A stretch of 64,000 nt of DNA from Hyaloraphidium curvatum (lineage: Eukaryota > Monoblepharomycota > Hyaloraphidiomycetes > Hyaloraphidiales > Hyaloraphidiaceae). The stretch is from contig JAIVFI010000029.1 in NCBI GenBank assembly GCA_025558095.1, forward strand, positions 530,753 to 594,752, read 5' to 3'. This document shows, one piece after another, positions 43,983 to 53,745 of this stretch. The notes under the pieces are model-generated. The model saw only the letters and a list, made by a program, of their open reading frames with translations, had not been told where the DNA came from and did no database searches. The translations under genes were made by a program, and so were the position numbers. Within the stretch, counting starts at the first letter, position 1. Each line of letters opens with the position of its first letter.

Positions 43983-45345
43983 GGCGTGGGATTCTATGCG
44001 GACGATGGGGGCGTCGCGCAACGCCTCCGCCCGGGGCACAACCACGCCAGCTCCGCTCGTGAGTGTCCGCTGCACGGATTCGGGTCCACGAATGGCGGGC
44101 GAGCAGGATGGTGTCACGATCGTGCTCAGACGATCGTCCCCGGTGCTGGTTGGCGCCGGCGGGTCCCAGCTGCGGTCGCGGCTCCAGACTCGGTTCCCCG
44201 CGGCGACTGGCGCTGCCGTCCTTGAGTTACGGGTCGCACCGAGCCCAATCCTGGCGGCAGCCGACGAAGAGCATTGTGTGGCATCGGCGTTGCGACGCCA
44301 GCCCGCTCAAGTCCGTTGGCCGCCGCCTGGCCTTCGCGAAAGATTCCGTGTCGACGTCCGTCCCATGCGTGGTTCTGATCTCGGGTCTGGCTCACCGACG
44401 GCGACAATAGGCACTGGGAACGGCCTGCCCCGCAAAGCAGGCCGGAGATCGAGCCGCCGGGTGCCGCCGTCCGAGTGGATTCGCGGATCGCGGGAAGATG
44501 TCCGATGCTTGCAGCCCGGTCCAGTGACTGGCTTCCGATCGAGACATCACCCGATCGCGAAGCAACCGCGGCGGTGGTTTTCAAACGGAGCAGGCCTGGT
44601 CGCCAGAGTTGACTGGCGACCGTCCGCTCCCGTACAGGAACCACCGCCCCCGGTCCTGGCCCCGATCCAGAGTCCAAATTGTCGGGACATGCACTCGGCT
44701 GCAGCGATCGCGCCGAGGAGGTGCTGGTGGGGTGTCATGCAAAGGCTCCTGATCGGGGGCATCTCCCGACGCCCCCGCCGGTCGCCTTAGCCCCGCCAGC
44801 TCCTCGCGTCCCGGACGCGATGGTTCCGGTCGATGATAGCCGAAATAGTTGATCGTGACGGCGGATGCGGCCGTAGTTCTGGCGGCGGACCGTCAAGTGG
44901 CAGGGATCGGCGTCTGCGTCGTCGAGGCCGGTCCGCTCCCCCGCTGAAGGCCGCCGCCTGACCTCCTCGGTCCGATCCCGCCGGGTCCGACGCCATTGCC
45001 CACCCGTCCCATGCGCGTCCTCGCATCGCAGCGCCCATAAGTGATCCTGGCCGTCCGGGCCGGTGCTGGCGGGGGCATCGAAACTCAGTTCATCGGGGGG
45101 CTTCTCGCGACGTCCCCTGCTAATCGATCACCACCGCCAGCACCGCCGATGTACCTAACTGGTGTGCCCAGTTCGTCACCCAGTTATTCGTCGACCCTGT
45201 TCTACGGACGCCGAGAAGAGTCCCGCGGATGCCGCGAGCGGACTGGGTTCACCGGTACATACGCCGGCACCGTCCGGCGCCGGCGTGCTGCATCTCCGTC
45301 CGCCCGCGGCCCTCGGCTGTGGCACCTCTGGCACAGGTAGCAAGC
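43983..45345. repeat. Dispersed repeat, copy 1
   Basis: Direct-orientation copy of the sequence at 47993-49475. Matching segments run in the same order, for example CGCCTCCGCCCGGGGCACAA, CGGCTCCAGACTCGGTTCCC, AGTCCGTTGGCCGCCGCCTG, CGCCAGAGTTGACTGGCGAC and CCGGCGTGCTGCATCTCCGT. Copies differ by many substitutions and small indels. Minus-strand translations share phrases (RTVASQLWRPGLL, SGLLCGAGRS) but frames are not kept throughout, so coding is not supported. No terminal inverted repeat, reverse transcriptase or transposase is recognisable. Confidence 0.7.
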
Positions 45346-46024
45346 GCCATTATGACCTTCCTCGGCATGTCGGCATCCGCCGGCGCCCGCACGTCGCGCC
45401 GCGGCTCCCAGCTTCCTGGCTCTCGGCAGGCAGCGCCATCTTGTGTACTGAGGGCGCCGGTGGGGGAGCGAACATGGTGAACTCCCGGCACGCACCGGGA
45501 GCTCGCCCGACGTCCCTCGCCGGCTCCCTCCCGAAACCGCCCTGCGAGGAGCGTTCGCCTGGGAGCAATATGGTTGGCCTGTCCGATTCATGCCGGTGGT
45601 GCCGGCAGCTGTCCTGCTGGGGAACTCCCATCTGCGACGGCAGCTCCGTAGCGGCGATGCTGCCGGCCCCGTCCTCGTCCCGTCCCTTTCGCCGTCCGCT
45701 CAGCGTCGTCCGGAATGCGATGGCGCCGGCACGCGCTTCCTTCTTGCTGTTGCGCTCGTCCCGTTTGGGTCGAGCGCATGGGCGGAAGCGGGCCGGCGCC
45801 GTCGTCCGTTCCGCCGGGATCGATGACCTGTCGCGGGCTTCCATAACGCCCGCCACCCCGTGCACCTCCCTGAGCTCTGCGCCGGGCGCCTATGTCTAAC
45901 CCCCTTCTGGTGAAGCGTTTAACGATGCCGCCATTAAATCATGATGATGCGATAATGTACAGAGCTCCATAACCCCAATCCGCCCCACGCCCCTCCAGCG
46001 CTCGATCCTCCTCTGGCCGAACCC
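45346..46024. other. Intergenic between repeat copy 1 and the RING gene
   Basis: No gene supported; many GCCGGC-type short motifs similar in texture to the flanking repeats. Confidence 0.35.
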
Positions 46025-47288
46025 TCAAAGCACCGCCCTGCACACCGCGCACGCATCCCTGCTCTCCAGCATCCTCCCCGCGCAGGCGTCGTGGTACAGA
46101 TGCCCGCACGGGAACCTTGCCGCGGGCCCGCGGATCCCGGCGAGGCAGATCGGGCAGGTGTCACCGTCGGAGGCGGGGGAGGGGAGGATGAGGGAGAGCT
46201 GCGCGGGGGTGGCGCCGGCGGTGTTGTCCGTGCCGAGAACGATGAGGAGGTCTGCGGGGGAACCAAGGTGAGCGGCGGAAGGGATGGGGCGGCGGGGGGC
46301 GCGACGGACTGAGGAAGTGGGTGGAGGGCAGGGCGAGGGAGAGCAGCACCGCGGCGGGGGCGAGCTCGATCATCAGGGCGATCTTGGCGGTGATCTCGAG
46401 GGCTCTGCCCGATTCCTGGAAGGGAGCGGGGAGGTGAGGCGCCGATAGGCTGGATCGGCGAGCGGATGGACGCACGCAGGGCGTGGTGCCGAAGAAGATG
46501 ATCCCGACCCCTACGGCGCTGCCAATGCCATTCACGAGCGAGAGGATGGCGACGAGGCTGATGACGTTGAGCATGGTGTGCAGCCTGCGGGCGACAACGA
46601 TCAGCGCCCCTTTCCGTGCAGATCTCCCGCACATTCCGGCGCACCTGTCCCGCATCGCCCATGCCATCGTTCCCATCCCCCTCGCCGGCATCAGCATCCC
46701 CAGCAACCCCCAAAGCAGTCCCAGCAGCCCCGCACCCGCGGCCTTGAACGCCGCGTATGGCCCGAGCATGCCGCCGCATCCCTCTCCAGCATCGGCAGCA
46801 AGCGCGTAGGCGAAGGCCGCGCAGGTGGAGAGGTAGGCGAGGGAGAGGAGGAAGGCGATGATCTTGAGCGCCGTCCAGGCGGTGGAGCGGGGAGGGAGCT
46901 GCTCGTGCGAGCCGAACGGGCCGATCGTCGTGGCAGACGTGGCGCGCGTGAGGGCGGGCGGCGCTTCGGGGACTTGGTCTTCCGCCGACATGTCGAGACC
47001 GGCTCCAGGGCCGTGGGTTCCCTCCGCGGCGGGCACTTCGGGGGAGTTCGCACCGTCGCCGCTCGCGGCCTCGGCGTCGCCCGTCCCGCTCCCGTCCGCG
47101 CCGACGTCGCCCTGTCCGCCCTCCGGAAACACGCTGCTGGAGAAGCTGCGCGAGGCGCCGCCGAGGGCGCGCGCCAGTCCGCGCACCGCGAACACAGAGG
47201 AGCCCGGCCGCGGAGGGGCGCGCGCGGGCGTCACGGCGGAGGGCGCGAGAGCGCGCAGTGGGACGGCGGGCTGCGAGGGCGCGGGCAT
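46025..47288 (-). CDS. Multi-pass membrane RING-H2 ubiquitin ligase
   Basis: Exons 47288-46476, 46415-46310 and 46251-46025 give 381 residues. A Ser/Gly/Glu-rich N-terminal 125 residues (possibly disordered) precede four hydrophobic spans: ALKIIAFLLSLAYLSTCAAF, AAGAGLLGLLWGLLGMLM, TMLNVISLVAILSLVNGIGS and KIALMIELAPAAVLLSLALP. The last exon encodes a C-terminal RING-H2: CPICLAGIRGPAARFPCGHL, then YHDACAGRML and CAVC, with all eight ligands in the C-C-C-H-H-C-C-C order. Membrane RING-H2 proteins act as E3 ligases in protein quality control or trafficking. Splice phases match at both introns, although the first intron is 60 bases and in-frame, so it could be retained. Confidence 0.78.
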
Positions 47289-47992
47289 GGTTGAAAGGGA
47301 TGTGGCGCGCGTCGGGGGGTGTGCGAGTCGGTGGGAGGGGGGGCGCTGCGCACGGTCGGCGTGTGTCCGCTGGTGACGGCGCCCCGACTCGATAGCCGGC
47401 TGACCGATGAGGTCACCGCTCCCAATGGACAGGCATCTCCGCGGATCCGGGCATCCAAGAGCAGACATCAGCCGAACGCATAGCTTTTTTTCTGCAATCG
47501 ACCTCCGAAATCCATTTACTGCGGTTCTGCCCCCGGGATCACGGCGGCCCGGAGCCCCCTTCCGCGCGCCCGACCGAAAGGCGTCGAGCTTGTCAAACCT
47601 TCGTAGCCGCTCCTTCCAGTCCCGGTTCACCCACGTCCGTTTGTGACACCGTTTCCGCGGTCGGCCCAGATGGAGCTGGTGGGTCGTTGCACCGCCTGAA
47701 TGGAGGGCGTCTGGTAGCACTCTTTACCAGGCCGAGTCCCGCCAGCTCCCTCCGTGACTCAGAACATCCGCGTCGTAGACGCAGTCCATGACACGGGATA
47801 TAGTCCCCTGTCCCACGCCCTGGTGCCGTGATCTCTGAGATTGCAGCCGTTCGCCGGCACCATCAAGCGCCGGTGGTCCGCCGTGTCCAGGTCCGATCGC
47901 GGCATCTTAAATCAACCGCCGCTCCCGACCTTCGCCCTTTATGGCGTCCGACGTCAGGCAACGTGCGAGGGCGTGAACGCGAGGTGCTGGCG
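47289..47992. other. Promoter side of the RING gene and unassigned sequence
   Basis: No gene supported. It contains the upstream region of the RING-H2 gene and runs into repeat copy 2. Confidence 0.35.
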
Positions 47993-49475
47993 TGGGTTTC
48001 ATGCGGACGACGGGGGCGTCGCGCGATGCCTCCGCCCGGGGCACAACCCCGCCAGCTCCGCCCGTGACCGTCCGCTGCACGGAATGGGGTCCAGGGACTT
48101 TTGGGTGGGCAGGATGGTGCCGCGATCGTGCTGTGGAGATCATCGCCGGTGCCGGTTGGCGCCGGCGCGTCCGAGCTGCGGTCGCGGCTCCAGACTCGGT
48201 TCCCCGTGGCGACTGGTGCTGCCGTCCTTGAGTTACGGGTGCCAATCCTGGCGGCAGCGATCGGAAGGCGTCGTCTGGCACCAGCGTTGCAATGCCTTCC
48301 CGCCCAAGTCCGTTGGCCGCCGCCTGGCCAGATTCCAAGTCCAACGTCCCCATACCCGGTCCCGATGGCTGGTCTCGTCCACCGACGGCGACACTAAGAA
48401 CTGCATGGCCGCTGCGGCCTGCCCCGCAAAGCAGGCCGGAGATCGAGCTCTGTGCCACCGTCGGAGTGGTTTTGCCGATCGCGGGAACGCCATGTCCGAT
48501 GCTCGCAGACCGGTCCAGTGACTGACTTCCGGCTCTTTCGAATCGTCTCCCGATCGCGAAGTGACCGCGGCGGTGGTTTCCAAACGGATGAGCAGCCCTG
48601 GTCGCCAGAGTTGACTGGCGACCGTCCGCTCCGTGCAAGGACCACCGCCGCCTGTCCGCGCCCAGACGGAGTCCGAACAGTCGGGACCTCCCACGCAGCG
48701 ATCGCGCCGAGGAGGTGCTGGTGGGGCGTCAAGGCTCCAGATCGGCTGGGGGCTTCTCGCGACGCCCCCGCCGGTCGCCTTAGCCCCGCCAGCTCCTCCC
48801 GTCCCCGATGCGATGGTTCCGGTCCATGATTGCCGAAATAGTTGATGGTGACGGCGATGGCCCGGTTTCTCCAACAGGCGCTTCGTAGACGCCAGCACCC
48901 GTTCAAGGAATGTGCCAGATGCGGCCGTAGTTCTGGCGGCGGACCTTGAAGTAGCAGGGCTCGGCGTCTGCGTCGTCGACGCCGGTCCGCTCTCCGCCTG
49001 CAGCCCGCCGCCTAGCCCCCTCGGTCCGATCCCGCCGCCGTGGTTCTGGCGGCGGACCCTGAAGTAGCAGGGCTCGGCGTCTGCGTCGTCGACGCCGGTC
49101 CGCTCTCCGCATGAAGTCCGCCGCCTGGCCTCCTCGGTCCGACCCCGCCGAGTCCGACGACACTGTCCACCCACCCAATCCGCGTCCTCGCATCGCAGCG
49201 CCCATAAGCGGTCCTGGCCGTCCGGGCCGGTGCTGGCGGGGGGCATCAGAACTCATTCGGGGGTTCTTGCGACGTCCCCCGCAAGCCGATCAACACCGCC
49301 AGCTCCGCCGATGTGCCTCGCGTCAGGTGTGTCCAGTTTGTCACCCAGTTCGTCGATCCTGTTCTTTGCCGAGAAGAGTCCCGCGGATGCCGCGAGCGGA
49401 ACTGGGTGTCGTCGTTCGCCGGCACCGGTACCGTCCGGCACCGGCGTGCTGCATCTCCGTCCGCCCGCGGCCCCC
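47993..49475. repeat. Dispersed repeat, copy 2
   Basis: Second copy of the repeat at 43983-45345, same orientation. Relative to copy 1 it carries about 70 extra bases around 48865-48925 and one extra copy of an internal 113-base unit (see 48927-49152). The two copies flank the RING-H2 gene and adjacent noncoding DNA. Confidence 0.7.
48927..49152. repeat. Tandem duplication of a 113-base unit
   Basis: Unit one starts GTAGTTCTGGCGGCGGACC at 48927 and unit two GTGGTTCTGGCGGCGGACC at 49040. Both continue with TAGCAGGGCTCGGCGTCTG and CGTCGTCGACGCCGGTCC. Repeat copy 1 has only one such unit (from 44874), so this duplication arose after the copies separated. Confidence 0.85.
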
Positions 49476-50406
49476 TGCTCGAGCATCCGGCACCGACGGT
49501 GGTCCAATATGACCTTCGCTGAAGAGGAGGCCGCCGATCGAAGCCCGGGGCCGCCGTCCATGGGGCGCGGGAACCGCGGGCTCCGTGAGGTCCGTCGGTG
49601 CCCCTCCGGCTCCTCAGCGGGCTTCGAAACCTTCAGCTGAATTCCGAAGCTGGCGGCGGGCACCAGGACACTCCCGTGGCGTCGACACTACGCCGACGCC
49701 CGTGCCCGAAGTCCTGCCCGCCGCCCGCGCCCCCTCGCTCCAGCTGCGTACGTCCAAGTTCCGTATGGTTTTCGATATCCGTGTGGACGACGCCGGCGGC
49801 CAAGCGAGGCGTGGCACCTCGCCGGCACCCCAGGGCGCCGGCGCGCAGGCCGCAGCGACCGCCGGCTCCCGCACCGGCAAAGTCAGTGGTAGAAAGCGCC
49901 GCCCTCGACGTCCGGCGGCCGCCTTCCTTTCGCAGATAGGCTCTTCGTCCACGGGTTTCTGACGACCAGCGTCCCTGGCGTCGGTGGGACTGGAGCTGGA
50001 AGCGCGGGGGTGATGACGCGGCGGTCCGTGAAGCCTTCCGGCCGCGCAAGGCTGCCGCATTCCCCTCTCGCATCATGTCCGCAGAAAACGCCAGACATGA
50101 GCTCAACACCTCCCGAAAACAATCTAGCTAGCTATCTACATCGGCTGGCTCGATCCGCCTGGGTAAGTATAAGTAGGCCTCTTCGTCCTCCTGGCCGCCG
50201 CCTACTCTCTCCCTCGAATCTTCCCTGCTACACTCTTGCCCGCCGGCATCGCGCTCGTCTCCCCGCCGCACCCACCTCCGCCTTCCACCACTGATGCACA
50301 AGCAGCACCCTCCGTGCCACGCAGTCCCTTAGGGACGCACCGACAAGGAGCAGGCCTCTGGCGACAAGAGCACGCCCCATTCTATTGAATCCACTCGAAA
50401 CGCGTC
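49476..50406. other. Intergenic upstream of the epimerase gene
   Basis: No gene supported; frames at about 49600-50110 are open on both strands but without motifs. The last 300 bases are more AT-balanced and probably hold the epimerase promoter. Confidence 0.35.
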
Positions 50407-51261
50407 ATGGAGGACGATAGAAGGCAGTCTGCTCCGCTGGGCACCGCGGTGGTCACGTCGACCGGCTTCCTCGCTACGCACCTCGCCGCCCGCCTCCGTC
50501 GCCTGGGATTCCGCACGGTGCACACGACGCGGGACGACGTGCCGGCCATCCGGGATTTCCTAGTGCGCGAAGACCCCTCGCTGATCGTGCACTGCGCCGC
50601 GGCGCTCTCGGGGGAACCGCGGGGCATGTTCGACGCCAACGTGTCGCTCACGATGGAGGTGCTCGAACACTGCCGCCTCGCCTCGCCGCGGTGCCGCCTG
50701 ATCCACTTGGGCTCTTCGTCGGAATACGGCGCGCTTCCGGGGCCCAACAGGGGCACGGACCCGCTCGAACCGCGGACCGTCTACGAAGGCACGAAAGCAG
50801 CAGCCACGATGCTCGTCCGCGCGTGGTCCTCCACCTTCGGCTTCCCCGCGTGCGTCGTGCGCCCCTACTCCGTCTACGGTCCGGGGGACCGGCCCGAGCG
50901 GTTCACGCAGCTCCTCCTGCGCAGGCCCGCGAGGGTGCGGATCACGCCGGACGCGACGCACGACTGGATACACGTCGACGACTTCTGCGAGGCCGTCGCG
51001 CGCGTGGTGCTCGCCGCCAAACCGGGGTTCGACGTGGTGGACGTGGGAACGGGCGTCGCGACGACCAACGCCGGCCTCGTCGAAGCGTTTCAGCGGGTGC
51101 TCGGGTTTAAGTGCGAGGTCGACGGGTCGAGGCCGAGGAAGGAGGGGGACAGGGACAACTGGCTCGCGGACACGCGGCATTTGCAGGAAGAGTACGGATT
51201 CAGGGCGGGGATAGGGCTGGAGGAGGGGATCAGGAGGATGGCGCAGGCCGTCGAGACTTGA
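50407..51261 (+). CDS. NAD-dependent epimerase/dehydratase (extended SDR)
   Basis: Single exon of 284 residues. It is an extended SDR of the sugar-nucleotide epimerase/dehydratase type. VVTSTGFLATHLAARL takes the place of the usual GxTGFxG nucleotide loop, so the first glycines are replaced. VHCAAALS follows. The catalytic region has SSSEYGALPG with the Ser and a conserved EYG, then Y126-x3-K130 in VYEGTKAAA, then RPYSVYGPGD, the usual PxxVYGPG turn, and DWIHVDDFCEAVARV. It lacks the C-terminal extension of some relatives. Likely substrates are NDP-hexoses. It stands 2.5 kb from the ThDP and 3-dehydrase genes and may supply or finish the same sugar; that link is inference. The absence of introns fits a gene acquired from bacteria. 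Confidence 0.85.
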   Translation: MEDDRRQSAPLGTAVVTSTGFLATHLAARLRRLGFRTVHTTRDDVPAIRDFLVREDPSLIVHCAAALSGEPRGMFDANVSLTMEVLEHCRLASPRCRLIHLGSSSEYGALPGPNRGTDPLEPRTVYEGTKAAATMLVRAWSSTFGFPACVVRPYSVYGPGDRPERFTQLLLRRPARVRITPDATHDWIHVDDFCEAVARVVLAAKPGFDVVDVGTGVATTNAGLVEAFQRVLGFKCEVDGSRPRKEGDRDNWLADTRHLQEEYGFRAGIGLEEGIRRMAQAVET

Positions 51262-51667
51262 ATGGGGAAGATGGCCAGCCGAACAATAGATAGACCAGAA
51301 ACAAAAGATACAGCAGTCACATTGAACCCACCTCGCACCACGCCTGCCCCTCATATGTACCCTTACCGAGTCCATGTTGGAGATGGGACGCCCTCGCCCA
51401 CGCGGCGTCATCGGATGCGGAGTTGGATAGTGGCTTCATGGGCTTGGACCATGGGCACGGGCCACGAGCGCGGGCCAGGTTGGACCGTGGCCGCGCTCGG
51501 GCCGCAACGGATACATATTCGCGGTGTATTGGAGCGGAGTTCGATGACCGAAGACCTTTCCTGGAACCCCCGATGCGCGGCCCGCTAGCCCACACTCGTA
51601 CCTTGAGCGGCGTCGCCGCCCGTGGGACTCAGCCCCGCGGCGCGCTAATCTTCTACAGTACAAACCC
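51262..51667. other. Intergenic between converging genes
   Basis: 3' flanks of the epimerase (plus) and the AT-hook protein (minus). Nothing recognised. Confidence 0.35.
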
Positions 51668-53607
51668 TTACGCAGTCCACTTGAACCTTTTCCCCACCGC
51701 GGAGCAATCCCCATGGCACTTGTACCCCGCGTCGATGAACTTCACCGCCACGCGGAGCACCGCCACAATGGCCCTCTGCGCCCGGCGGACGAAAACCTTG
51801 GGGACCACGCCGATCCCGGCGGCGGGAACCGGCCGTCCCCGATAGAGGAGGTACTGGCGCATGAGCTCCTTCTGTAGGGGGTTCAGCTGGCGCCCGAGCT
51901 GCTATCAAGGCCGAAACGCACCAGATGCACGTTCATCTCCTTGCCCTTGGTCCGCGCGAGCTCGGCGAGGTCCTTGTCCGCGTGTTCCTCTTTCGAACGG
52001 CACCTCGGCGCAAATTCGGATCCCTGGAGATGGAGCAGGTCAGCGGTTGCGGGTCCGGTTTCCAGCGTCGGGACTCACCGGTTGAGTGAAGACCAGCTCA
52101 ATGAAGGCCGTGAGACCGGGGTAGCTCCCCTCGTCCCCCGGGACCGACACCGTTTCCTCCTCCGACTCTGCCTCGGGCTCCTCCGCCTCCGACTCCTCAT
52201 CACACGGCTCCTCGTCGTCGTCGTCGTTAGCCGGCGTCCGCGACGATCCCGGCGGCGACTGGGACTCGAGGCGGTAGCGGATGCCGTTATCGTCGCCATT
52301 CTCCGGCGACATCGTCCCGTTCGGGCCCACAACCTTGTAGACGACCTCCCCTGCCACGACGGAACATGAACCGCGACTCACATGTGCGGGCTCAAAAGGC
52401 ACCCACCGGTGGGGAGCTTGACTGGGGCCATCCTCTCCAGCGCCCAGAACTTTGTAGGCGCCGTCCGGTTCCGCTTGCTCTTCCTCTCTTGACCGTCTTC
52501 ATCCTCCGCAGGCTGAGTTCTCGGGCAATGAACCTCGTTGGTGTCCTTCCGTCGTTTTCTGAGCGGAACTGGCTCGTCCTCCTCCGATCCATCCTCCGAC
52601 ATGTCTTCCCCGCGGGACTCGAATGAGGTTGAGCTGCTGGCCCGGGAGCCGGTGCGTTTCGGCGGCCTCCCCCGACGCCGCTTCGTGGGCCGCGGAGGCT
52701 CCTCCGGCCACCCCCAATCGTCGCCGCCGGCATGTCCCGGGCTGTCGCCGCGGAATGAGCTGTCGCCGTTTCGCTGCCACCCGCGGCGTCCGGCGGGCGG
52801 CGTTGGCTCGTCCTCCTCCGATCCCTCCTCCAACCCTTCCTTCTCGCCGCCGTGAGCCGATGTCGGACTGGTGTCCCGGAATCCGTTGCCGAATAGCTGC
52901 GCCCTGCGCCCATCACGAAGCCGCACCGGCTGCCCCGCTTCCGAACCCCCGGCCAGGCCTTCTTCGTCGCCGCCCCCAACCCGTCCCCCCTCCTCCTCCT
53001 GCTCGCCACCCCGGGCCTGCGCGGCCCTGAAGCGGGCCTCGGGAGCAGGCTCCGGGCTCCAGCGAGGTGGAGCACCCATCCGATCCGCCGGCGAGTGGGC
53101 TTGGAGCGCCACGAGGCCCGAGATCTTCTCAATGAGCTCGGCATGACGCACCTCCAGGCCCTCGAGGCGAGCCACGCGCCCCTCGAGCGGTAGATCGGTG
53201 CCGGAGGGCGCACGTAGCAGCCCTTCACGTAGCAGCCCTTCGAGGCCGGCAACGCGGGCGGCGAGGCGCTCGAGGTCCTCCCGGGACGCAGTGGCTGCCT
53301 CGCGGCGTTTGGCTGCCTGGGCGGGCGCAGCCTGCGGCGCGTCGGCCGGCCTGAGGAGCGACGCGTGGAGCGGAAGCTCGACGTCGCCAACCCCCGCGAT
53401 CTCGACCAACGCCAGCTGCGCGATGGTCATGCGCCGCAGGTCAGGCCACGAGCTTTCCGCCGCCGGGCGAATGCGGCCGTGCATCCACGGCCCGGAGAGC
53501 GAATCCCGCGCCCGGACGCCGGCGCCAGGGGAAAGGCCGTGTGACGCGAGGGCGGAGCGGTACGCGTCCTCCGCCCGCGCCCTATCAGAAGCTCCAGGGT
53601 CATTCAT
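51668..53607 (-). CDS. AT-hook nuclear protein, possible frameshift in last exon
   Basis: Exons 53607-52407, 52350-52079 and 52023-51883. The N-terminal 130 residues look folded (RRMTIAQLALVEIAGVGDVE). A heptad-like helix follows (LERLAARVAGLEGLLREGLL). A long acidic/basic disordered region then carries the AT-hook core RRGRPPKR. After the first intron comes EVVYKVVGPNGT and an Asp/Glu tract. Exon 3 as read stops at 51883 (RFGLDSSSGAS). One base out of frame, a protein-like stretch continues to 51668: QLGRQLNPLQKELMRQYLL, then VPKVFVRRAQRAIVAVLRVA and KFIDAGYKCHGDCSAVGKRF. Either the gene is cut by a one-base slip near 51900 or the assembly is wrong there. A chromatin-binding protein is likely; no family is recognised. 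Confidence 0.55.
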
Positions 53608-53745
53608 TGCCGGCAGCCGCACGCCGAGATGCGATGGTGCGGGCGTGCCGTCCCCCGAAGGGACTGACGTGACTTCGATACAGGCAGGACGGGTCCTAGC
53701 CCCGTGTCGCCGGCGGAAGCAACTCTTCGTCTACCCCACCGCGCC

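Noticed and set aside
43308-44790. Long plus frames over repeat copy 1 as a gene
   Set aside because: The matching frame is not kept in repeat copy 2, where indels break it, so protein coding is not under selection.
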